The notes under the pieces are model-generated. The model did not search any database. It was given only the letters and a program-made list of their open reading frames with translations, and had not been told where the DNA came from. Made by a program: the position numbers and the translations under genes. A stretch of DNA of 64,000 nt. Source: Scalesia atractyloides. Taxonomy: Eukaryota > Streptophyta > Magnoliopsida > Asterales > Asteraceae. The stretch is taken from assembly GCA_947069175.1 (NCBI GenBank), contig CAMTDV010000013.1:32687725-32751724 (forward strand), given 5' to 3'. Positions 44,080-53,548 of this stretch are shown here, piece after piece. Numbering within the stretch: position 1 is the stretch's first letter; every line of letters begins with the position of its first letter.

Positions 44080-45830
44080 ACCAATCATAACTTAAGGATA
44101 AAGCCAATGAAACTTTGACACGAATATGGTGGATACGCCGCTAGTACTTCCTATATATAAGTATTCTTGTCAAAGGATCAGAAGCATTATCTGGCGGTTG
44201 TGAGAGGTTCCATGTGTAGACTGTTTGAGTAATTATTGTTTATTATTTCAGTACATGCAATTTCATAGGCCGCCGCTCCCCATTACATTATGAGCGTTGA
44301 GCATGTTGCCCATTTCATTATGAGGTTGAACCTGGCGTGCCCATATACGATCGGCTCCGTTTGATTGAGCCTTGATCGCACAGACATTTTCATTTTCAGT
44401 ACATGCAATCGGCTCCGTTTGATTGAGCCTTGATCGCACAGACATTTTCATTATCAGTATCTTGTGGTTGTTGTGTTTGTTGTAGAGTCACATAGAACTC
44501 ATAACTTGCGGATAAAGTCAATGAGAATTTGACGAGAATATGGTGGATACGCCGCTGGTACTTCCTATATATAAGTATTCTTGTCAAAGGATCGGAGGCA
44601 TTATCAGGCGGTTATGAGAGGTTCCATGTATAGGCTGTTTGTGTGATTATTGTTTAGATTAAATTTATTATTTTCAGTACATGTAATACGATCGGCTCCG
44701 TTTGATTGAGCCTTGATCGCACAGACATTTTCATTTTCAGTACATGCAATACGATCGGCTCCGTTTGATTGAGCCTTGATCGCACAGACATTTTCATTAT
44801 CAGTATCTTGTGGTTGTTGTGTTTGTAGTAGAGTCACATAGAACTAATCATAACTTGTGGATAAAGTCAATGAAAATTTGACAAGATTATGGTGGATACG
44901 CCGCTGGTACTTCCTATATATAAGTATTCTTGTCAAAGGATCAGAGGCATTATCAGGGGGTTATGAGAGGTTCCATGTATAGGCTGTTTGTGTGATTGTT
45001 GTTTAGATGAAATTTATTATTTTCAGTACATGCAATACGATCGGCTCCGCTTGATTGAGCCTTGATCGCACAGACATTTTCATTTGTACATGCAATACGA
45101 TCGGCTCCGTTTGATTGAGCCTTGATCGCACAGACATTTTTCATTTTCAGTATCTTGTGTTTGTTGTATTGGTTGTAGAGTCACATAGGACTAATCATAA
45201 TACACTGATAAAACCAATGAAAATTTGGCAAGAATATGGTGGATACGCCGCTGGTACTTCCTATATATAAGTATTCTTGCCAAAGGATCAGAGGCATTAT
45301 CAGGCCGTTATGAGAAGTTCTATGTAGGATTTAGTAGTTTCTTGGTAACTAATCATAACTTGTGGATAAAACCAATGAAAATTTGGCAAGAATATGGTGG
45401 ATACGCCGCTGGTACTTCCTATATATAAGTATTCTTGCCAAAGGATCAGAGGCATTATCAGGCGGTTATGAGAAGTTCCATGTAGGATTTAGTATTGCCC
45501 TGGGTTAAAATTTGTGTTACATTTATATCATCTCGCTATTTAAAGAAATTGGATTGTGTTCCATTTCTACATAAACTAACCTCTCCATCATAACAAACGA
45601 GAGAGGAACTGTCACCATTCAAACATATATGCTATCAGAATGTGGATTCAAATATTAGCTGTTGTGTTTATTTATGTTCTATAGTCATAGAACCAATCAT
45701 AACTTACTGATAAAACCAATGAAAATTTGACAAGAATATGGTGGATACGCCGCCGGTACTTCCTATATATTAGTATTCTTGTCAAAGGATCAGAGGTATT
45801 GTTAGATGGTTATGAGAAGTTCCATGTAGG
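44080..45830 (+). repeat. Compound hairpin repeat array of element C
   Basis: Macro-units of about 347 bp combine (i) a 13-bp-stem hairpin, six copies at 44114, 44528, 44877, 45222, 45382 and 45726, and (ii) paired GATCGGCTC...GAGCCTTGATC repeats, six copies between 44346 and 45130. The hairpin loop GGATACGCCGCTGGTACTTC is nearly invariant. The second component resembles LTR A (5780-5935), not C's own LTR. Confidence 0.8.
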
Positions 45831-46116
45831 TTGTAGTATTAGAAGTTTTGCCTTAGGATATAACCATATCCTTCCAAACATATCCAAACTCTTATGCATG
45901 ATATCATATTTAGCGAATTAATTCTGCTTATCAATACTTTTACAGTAGGCAACAAAAAGCGATTCCTGTAATAGGGTACTTAACCCTTACAAGGAACGTT
46001 ACCGCCTCAAACAAAAACTTAAAACCTTACTTTTTCTAAGCATGTAACTGTCAAACTAAACACCATCATTCTTTTAGTCAAATATATCACTATTTAAATT
46101 TCGGGACGAAATTTCT

Positions 46117-46132
46117 AAAAAGCAGGGGATAC
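46117..46132 (+). other. Polypurine tract of element C
   Basis: AAAAAGCAGGGGATAC, preceded by the TTTCGGGACGAAA hairpin, before TGTAAC. Confidence 0.85.
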
Positions 46133-46319
46133 TGTAACATCCGTCAAAAACGGATTTTACCAAACCCGCTCCGTTTATTAACCGAACAATCAGTTTAAAA
46201 TTTCGTGGCGTATTTAATGCCAAATTAATTTTAAACGATACATAATTAATTATTATATTGGAATATATAATTTGTTTTTGAAAAATTGTTAAAAATAATG
46301 AAATAAAAATTAAATGTTT

Positions 46320-46398
46320 CTGCCGGGTTTCGAACCCGGGTCAGTCAGCCGGGTCAACGACTTAACACTCAACTCTCCAACCACTGCGCCACTAGTGT
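46320..46398 (-). repeat. Inverted tRNA-like module, 3' LTR of C
   Basis: Same as 39437-39512: TGGCGCAGTGG and CCGGGTTCGAAACCCGG on the minus strand. Confidence 0.75.
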
Positions 46399-47092
46399 TT
46401 CTTGTTAATTATTAGAATCAATTAATTCATAACATGTTTTTCCGAATTCAAAACCGGCGCCCAAATTTCAGTCGTCGGAAATCCCGGCGATCTCGCGAGA
46501 TTGGACGGTTTCTTTTATTCTTAACGTAAACTTTAAACTCATCATCAGTTATAACCGACGCCTGAACCCGCGACACAAGCTATAACCGCCGGAAAACGGA
46601 ATGACTTTGAATCAAGTCGGAAATTGGACCAAATTCATCGATAACCTGCCTTATAAATACCTCCTCGAACCTCTGCAAGCTTTTTCGCTCAAAACCGCAC
46701 CTTTACCCGACGTAATTCCATTCGCCGGAAAATTTCTGTACCTCGCCGGAAAACTGAACCCTTCACTTCTGAGCCTTACTGAACCCCCTGAGCTTATACC
46801 GAAGTCACCCACATCCTTTTCAAGCTTGCTGAAGACTCTCTGCCGCAAGACACACGACGCCGGAATCTTTTGCTGTCACCGGAGTTTCGCCGGAGAAACA
46901 GAGGAGTCCAGTCGGTATACCTTACGCCTAATTTTTCTTTCTTTTTATTTATATCTCACCTGTAATTAACTGAAGCACACTAACAAACATGAATAAAACA
47001 TCGAATCAGTCGGACTTCCGATTCTGGTTAAAATCAATGAAGAAGACGAAGTTTCTGTAATGTTTAAGTTTATTATAAATCAAGATATAACT

Positions 47093-47680
47093 CGGGTTAG
47101 ACACACAGTCCAACGGTGGACTGTGTGCACAATAAACACGTAAACGTCTCGAGTTCGAATCTTGTCCCACGCATGATGCCTTAATAAAAATGTCTTTTTT
47201 TGTTAACCGAACCGGAGACACCGCTGTACATGTTAAGTTTAATAATAACCGGAATAATAACCAAGATAGACACACAGTCCAGCGGTGGACTGTGTGAATG
47301 TTTAAACACACGTCACGAGTTCGAGTCCGGTCTACTGCACCGATTCGGACAATTATCTAACTTTTTAAAATAAGTCAGAAATGAGAATACTTAGTTTGTA
47401 TTTAAGTACAATAAAAATCAGTTTATTTAACGAGTTGGACACACAGTCCAGCGGTGGACTGTGTGTTAACATAAACCACATGTCCCGGGTTCGAGACCTG
47501 TGGAGCGCACCGGTCCGATTCAGTAAAATCTTTTTAGAAATAAATTGATTTTCGGATTAATCTAATTAATATATAAATATAATTAAAAACAGAAATATTT
47601 CGGGTTAGACACGTAGCTCAGTTGTTGGAGCTGCGTGCACGCGTACGGGAGGTCTCGGGTTCGAGCCTCACTCAGCGCAC
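47093..47680 (+). repeat. tRNA-like module array, 3' LTR of C (4 units)
   Basis: Units start at 47093, 47262, 47431 and 47601 (169, 169 and 170 bp steps). Structure as in the 5' LTR. Confidence 0.82.
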
Positions 47681-48766
47681 ACTTACACGCATACGAACCG
47701 GTCAAACAGTCAAGGTCAAAGGTCAACGGTCAACGGTCAAAAAAGTCAACTTTTTTTATTATTTTTATTTATTTATTTTAATTAAAAATCAATTAAAAAT
47801 ACTTAAAAATAACATTTTTAAGGTTAGAAAATAGCCTTAAACTCACAAAAATACACCTAACAATCCTACTAAAATGGATTAATAAAATCTGTTTACTTAC
47901 CGAAACATTATGCCATTATCTAGGTTAATTTCACTTGTGGTTAAAACCACTTCGCGTGCATTCAACATCATCAACCGAACGCAACCACTGTGAGTGAACC
48001 TTACAACTCCCCCTTTTTAATTACACGTTTTGGGGTGTGTCATGTGTCACAAAATAATTAACTCGTTTATTTAAACTTGTGCCATACCATATCGTGATCT
48101 AAACTTAGGTTGTTTATATTGTTGTGAGTATGTATTTCATTTTGTCAACTTATATGAAATTCATTCATTCATTAAGCCCATCAGTTCCTCGTGGAGACGA
48201 GTTGAGCAACGCGTGCCTCAAAACAAATCCATCATTGTTCATGTGTGTATTATTGAGTTTATATTGTTTGTAGTTATGACTTTCATATTATCATGTTTAT
48301 GCAATTCATTCATTAGGCCCATCAGTTCCTCGTGAGAGACGAGTTGAGCAACGCGTGCCTCTAAACGATCCATTATTGTTCATGTGTGTATTGTTTAATA
48401 TTAAATTGATTTATGAATAAGTATACATCTATTTTTACTCATGTGTGGTTGTGCACTTTATTTCATAATCAATTAAATAAACTTGTTCAAATGTTTTCCG
48501 TAGGATTCACTCGCCAACTTTTTGTTGATCCAAAAACCCTTTTACACATGATACATGTGAACAGGATGAAGCAAGGAAAACATAGGAAATGCCTAAGAAG
48601 AAAACAAAGAAGCTTAGATTGATGCTTAGGTCATGATGTAATTATGTTTGTAAATTTCCATTAAATTGTATTAATGAATATGGAACGTTAAAATAAATGT
48701 CATGAGCTTTGATGATAACCCAATCATGCCCCGATCACCTTTTCCGCTGCGGGTCGGGTTGTGACA

Positions 48767-48771
48767 TCCGT
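48767..48771. repeat. Target-site duplication of element C, right
   Basis: TCCGT, matching 39242-39246; the MULE gene resumes here. Confidence 0.9.
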
Positions 48772-49438
48772 TGATAGTGGGCAACGAGTATGTGTCAACC
48801 ATCAAACGGTTTAAGTCTCTCCTTCCGACATTGTTTCACCCGTACATCTCGTGCATACAAGATGTGAGGCCAGACAGTCATTATGGGTTTCGGTCTGTGG
48901 CTGTGGGCTTGGGTATGGGAGAACGTTCATGGAGCCACATTCGAAAGGAACTTCCATAGGAGATGGACCAGAACGCATCGATCTGGGTGCCAGTATTTGA
49001 AGCATGGGAGGAAGGATATTTTAAAACGCATTGTCAGAGCCTAATCTGGGATTCAGTGGAGCGTTATCCCCCCACTCACTGGATGGACTTCCCCCACGCA
49101 GGGCTTCTTATCGCACAAAGGTACGGTATCGTGGTTCACCTGTTAAGCATCAAGGTTGTTCCACCTTCTTCCCGATAATGAATCCTCCGACGGATCAAGA
49201 ACCACGAACGATAACGCTTGCACATGTTAACAATAACCACTTAATTCATATTAAGCTGGAAGTCCAATTTCCAATGCTGACAATAAACGGGCTATGGTTG
49301 ACCTACAGAGGCGCCACTATAGAACAATGGCTACACATGTACATGCCCCGTTTAGAATGGTATATCTCGATAATGAATCCCCCACCAAATCCAAACCCGA
49401 GTATTAATTACGTCGACAGTGAATCGGAAGAATGAGTT
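48772..49438 (+). pseudogene. MULE gene 1, 3' part: OTU-like cysteine protease domain, catalytic Cys lost
   Basis: The frame continues from the left side of element C. LLPTLFHPYISCIQDV leads into DSHYGFRSVAVGLG at about 48870-48911. OTU proteases have D-G-(N/H)-C-G-F-R here, so the nucleophile Cys is Tyr (TAT) and the Gly is Ser. A TAG follows KELP at 48957, but the frame resumes (WVPVFEAWEEGYFKTH, HWMDFPHAGLLIAQRYG). A shift near 49155 leads to the His-side motif HVNNNHLIHIKLE, then an acidic end (YVDSESEE). OTU domains remove ubiquitin-like modifiers; in MULEs such a domain is an accessory. Protease activity is lost here. Confidence 0.7.
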
Positions 49439-49442
49439 GTCG

Positions 49443-49672
49443 TATACTTAATTCGAATTTTGTATATTTAATACGTTTTTTGTATACTTAATACGATTTT
49501 TTGTATAGTTAATACGATTTTTTGTATAATTAATACGATTTTTTGTATAATTTATATGAATTTTTGTATACTTAATATAAAGTTTTTTTTATAGTGAATA
49601 CGTCTTTTTGTATAATTAATAAGATTTTTTGAGTAATAAATAAGTTTTTTTTATAATTAATATGATTTTTAT
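49443..49672. repeat. AT-rich minisatellite after MULE gene 1
   Basis: About ten units of a 20-23 bp motif (TTTTTTGTATAATTAATACGA-like) start five bases after the stop codon. Confidence 0.8.
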
Positions 49673-49709
49673 GTAAAAGGAAAAGACAAAAAGAAAATTG
49701 GAATATACA

Positions 49710-50160
49710 AGTCGTCTAGACCTAGACTGGCTGTCTGTTTTTTGCTACAAGACCATTTTACCCTTGGATGAACTAGACGCCCCGTCTAGGCCTAGACGTC
49801 GCGTACACATATGAGCGGCAACTGTCAAACTGTCAAGTTTTTGAATTTTAAAGGGGAATGGTTAATTACCATTTTATCCCTGATTGCCACCCGTCTAGGC
49901 CTAATTCAGGGGTAAAATGGTAATTAACCATTCTGAGCTGAAAAGGTCTCAGGTGGTTAATTACCATTTTACCCCTGAATTAGGCCTAGACGGGTTGCAA
50001 TTCAGGGGTAAAGTGGTAATTAACCATTGGACAAGCCGGGACGTCTAGACTTGTACGCCACGTTTGTGGTTAATTACCATTTTACCCCTAAATTGCCACT
50101 AGGCCTAATTCATGGGTAAAGTGGTAATTAACCATTTATTCTAGATGTGTCGTCTAGATT
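49710..50160. repeat. Nested palindromes between the two MULE genes
   Basis: Three consecutive snap-back repeats have arms TGGTTAATTACCATTTTACC and GGTAAARTGGTAATTAACCA (forward near 49857, 49953 and 50067; reverse near 49905, 49998 and 50108). Their loops carry GTCTAGGCCTA or TAGGCCTAGACGGG. Further CGTCTAG palindromes lie at 49712, 49778, 50041 and 50147. Confidence 0.8.
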
Positions 50161-50616
50161 TCGCCCTGTCTATGCATCGTATATGACTTGCCAGGCTAGA
50201 CGCCCAGCCACATACGCCCTCAAAGCTAAAACACACACATACACACTCAGATACGTACATACATCATTTGAGCGTGCTTGGACCGTATTTTTGGCGAAAT
50301 CAAGCATCTCTGGTACATATTCGAACATATACTTCCATAATCTTTAATGTATTATGCATTTAGATCGTAGATTGTGTGTGAATTTGATGATTTTTAGGGT
50401 TTAGGGGCTGTGTTCTTGATGTATTTGGGTTTTTTGTTGAACAAGATGGGGGTCTACCCCTAGACGACCCCCATAGACGACCAAATTTATTATTTTTCTT
50501 TTATTTAACATATATACCTTTTGTTTTAATATTATGTGTTATTACTAGTTTATTTTTATTAATATGATTAATTGTTATTATTTGTGTTATATTGTTATTA
50601 TTATTGCAGATTGATT

Positions 50617-52009
50617 ATGGACGAGATTGAAGATCAGATACACGGGGCTCCACATCCGCATGGTCCGCGTCGGGCTCCGCCAGCGCCGGTGGATCCGCTA
50701 CACGGCCACCCGTATCTCGAGTTCCCGCCCGACACCGAGGCCGCCTGTTTTTGCGGGAAGCTTCGCCGGATGCACGTCGGATCGCACGTCGCGGTCGACT
50801 AGGATGAGATCGAGGCGATTGGTGAGACGCCGAGACTGCGTTTTTCGTTCCCGTTGATTCACCGTGGCAGCGTCTGTTTGACTTGGCTGGCACGCCGAGT
50901 TATACGGAGCTGCTCATCGAGTTCCTGTCGACATTCACGTTTCACCCTCCACGGGTCGACCAGCCTCCCCAGCCACAGGCTCCTCTCCCTCCGCCTGAGG
51001 TTTCCTTTAGGCTTGCCAGTATGTGGCGTTCGATGATGCTTTATGAGTTTGTTGTTCATAGCGGTATATACCTGCAAGAGAAGATTGTTACGGATGTTTA
51101 TATGCAGGGGCTAGTGGTGGTGGATAGACCCACTCTTTTGGGATTTTGGGAGGTGGTTGCAGGGCATGACACTTGGGAGCATATCAGGACAAAAGTGAGG
51201 ATTTCACATGTTGATGACCCGTTGTACAGGTACGTACGTTTATTACAGTAATTATTTGATTATTATTGTTATAAATTAATTTCCGTATTTCACTAACAAT
51301 ATGTGCAGGTATCTACATCGAATGCTCGCTACGTCTATTACCGCTCGCGGACACAACCGTTAGTGGTGTACGAGCACCGACTTATTTTTCTACTATTGCC
51401 TACTGTACAGAAGGCCGTGCGCACGGTCTCGCCCAGTACTTCGTCTCCGTCCATCATCGGCAGGAGCGCGAATTTTTGTACGGCGGGGCGTACGTCACCG
51501 TGATTACCCGGTCGTTGGGTCATCTGCCGGAGACAGACCCACACTTGCGGCCGACCATAACGTCAACGCATATGGATTTTCTGACCTTGCGGGTGATGAA
51601 GCTGGTGAAGAGGTTCGGCGTGCTCGGCGAGCGGTTTAAAACCTGCGCAGGTGAGCCATGGATTCCGGAGGCGCTGCCGGATCACTTCGATCAAGTCTAT
51701 CCGCCGGTAAATGAGGCAGCGGTCGTTCAGGAGCCTCCGGTGGATTTAGACGGATCGGCACCGACACCACCACCACCACCTCCCGAGGCGCCCCATTTTC
51801 CGCAGCACGTTATTCCAGGCCATGCCCCGGGAGGTGCAGCATACACGCATTTACGAGCCTACGTTGACAGACTTTTGGATCTCATGGGCTGTTTGGTTCG
51901 GGAGTTACAGGATAGACGAGTTACCTCCCATACCGCTCCCACCACCTCGAGCACCACATCATTAGTAGCTGCGCAGCAGTCAGATCCCGACTCCGACTCG
52001 TATGTATAG
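50617..52009 (+). pseudogene. MULE gene 2: ATHILA-ORF1-like protein, degenerate
   Basis: An acceptor (TTGCAG) just upstream of the ATG suggests a 5' UTR intron. The first frame to the TAG at 50800 is Pro/Arg/His-rich (PHGPRRAPPAPVDPLHG). After a shift, PWQRLFDLAGTPSYTELLIE and FHPPRVDQPP then VSFRLASMWRSMMLYEFVVH run open to 51229. A GT-AG intron (51230-51308) joins DPLYR to YLHRMLATSITARG. A TAG (51361) and a shift near 51418 precede the last open part, GLAQYFVSVHHRQEREFLYG, GGAYVTVITRSLGH, a Pro run and DSDSYV. The layout resembles plant ORF1 proteins of the ATHILA type; I am unsure of the family and know no function. The segment is clearly more GC-rich than its surroundings. Confidence 0.5.
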
Positions 52010-52439
52010 ATGTTTGTATTTAGTATTCAGCTGTACATATACATATTATGGATGTACAAAGTTATGTTATATATGTTATATTTAACTTTGTTTTCAGTTA
52101 CTCGTTATTATATGATTGTTTGTGTTAAATCGACATTGAAATGTAATACGGAAACATAATAATTTTCAAGATGTTAAGTAATATTTACACGATATAACAT
52201 TTGCATTCTTCTTAAAATGTTCAAAACAATATTAAATTTAATTAGTATAATTAAAAAAAAATAAAATGAAAAACAATGAAGTATTTAAACGATCGAAAAC
52301 GTTAACTTATTTTTATACAAAAAATAAAACTTTTTAAAATTAAAAATCTCAAATTACACTAACAGAAAAACATCAACCTCCAACAAAAACCAATTTAACC
52401 CACCAAAACACCCATTTTTTCAACTAAAAAAACCATGTT

Positions 52440-52570
52440 CCTAGACGAGTCGTCTAGATCTAGATGGCCTGTCTATCCACATAAATTTCTACGCCCTGCC
52501 ATTCACTTGCTGACTCTTAGAAATCAGTGCCTAAACGGCCCATCTAACCCTAAATAACCCGTCTAGAACA
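52440..52570. repeat. Subterminal palindromic repeats, right end of the MULE
   Basis: Diverged CGTCTAGATCTAGATGG at 52452 and CCCGTCTAG at 52558, mirroring the left-end array. Confidence 0.5.
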
Positions 52571-52615
52571 CCAAAAATGTTCAAATAGACAAAATGGATG
52601 TGTGAATAGATTCTG

Positions 52616-53548
52616 CCTTTTTTTTTAACGCCAAACTAGTTTTGTCTCTTCATGTTCCTTTTCCACAAGTCAAACACACATTCCAAATTCTCATATAGAA
52701 AATGCACATTCCAATTTCCAAATTACATAGGCACAACGACCTAATATGTTTTGTTTGTCTTCCTCTTTCATGTAAACTATTCTAGGGTTTCATTGTTTGT
52801 TAAGAAACTACACACATCTACTCAAATTATCAACATATCTACTGATATTGCAAAGAAATTCAGATTGTACGTATCGTTCTCGAGTGGTGTCGGAGATTGA
52901 GGTGGAAAGAGATGGTGGTGCTCCGGCAGAGTGAAGGTGGTGCAGCAGTGCTCCGGCTGAGTCAAGGTGAGAGAGAAGCATGTGTGCAGATTTCATCTTA
53001 GAGGGAAAAATGGCTGCTAAAATGGGTTGTGAGGCTTTTACACATGCTTGGATCAGATAATCAAACAACGGCCCAGATCAATTGTAAAGCCCGTGTTCGG
53101 ATTATGAGCCTTAGCGGCGACTTTCTTGTAGTATTAATATAGTAATATAGAAATAGATATAGATAACAAGACTTTAAATAGTCAATACATAGAAGTGGAA
53201 AACATGACAAACCTTTAGAATACTACTTACTTAATTGAACAATCGGATCTAACTGACATTATCAACCACTCCTTCAATCTTCAGACATTTCCATTACAAC
53301 AGACATAAGTACTTGCTAAAAAATAAGAAACCTCAGAACTGAATAAAACTGATCGGGTTGACCAACCCAACTAGGTTTTAATTGCACTCCACAGACCTCG
53401 GTTTTCTAGAGCCACAAATAGCTACAATGTATCATCAAGAGTTATTAGGGGATACAATCAAATGAGAAAACATAGGTACAAACACTTTGAGATAATCTTA
53501 TTACACATATATAACATGTAATCTGAATTATGTGATGTACATGGTACT
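52616..53548. other. Interval between the MULE and the CRK 3' end
   Basis: No gene. The 52808-53068 minus-strand frame translates a Ser/His/Ala-rich low-complexity stretch with no recognised domain. The CRK 3' UTR and polyadenylation signals should lie just left of 53549. Confidence 0.35.

Larger units (their letters stand above)
39247..48766 (+). mobile_element. Element C: young gag-only Ty3/gypsy element (TR-GAG-like)
   Basis: The LTRs at 39247-41880 and 46133-48766 are both 2634 bp and nearly identical by eye. TSDs are TCCGT. The order is primer site, leader (to 42660), gag (42661-44044), a 3' array of hairpin and GATCGGCTC repeats (44080-45830), polypurine tract. No protease, RT, RNase H, integrase or chromodomain sequence was found in 4.25 kb of internal sequence. 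Recent insertion without pol implies that another element's enzymes copied it; element A or relatives share its primer site and LTR ends. Confidence 0.92.
46133..48766 (+). repeat. Element C 3' LTR
   Basis: Same length as the 5' copy, with few substitutions (for example CAGCGG to CAACGG in module 1 and CGATTTCGA to CGAGTTCGA). Confidence 0.93.
37289..52615 (+). mobile_element. OTU-bearing Mutator-like element (internally deleted), interrupted by element C
   Basis: Candidate TIRs are imperfect: left about 37289-37325 (TATTCAAACACCCAT, CTATTTTCACAC) and right about 52575-52615, which reverse-complements to TATTCACACATCCATT and CTATTTGAACA. Inside, GTCTAGGCCTAGAC-type palindromes cluster at both ends and between the two genes. 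Gene 1 is FAR1-like plus OTU-like, split by element C. Gene 2 is at 50617-52009. I could not find a convincing TSD, so the exact ends are provisional. Confidence 0.6.

Noticed and set aside
44263..45144. Minus-strand repeat proteins with CAIKAQSNGAD motifs
   Set aside because: They are translations of the GATCGGCTC tandem repeats on the antisense strand of element C.
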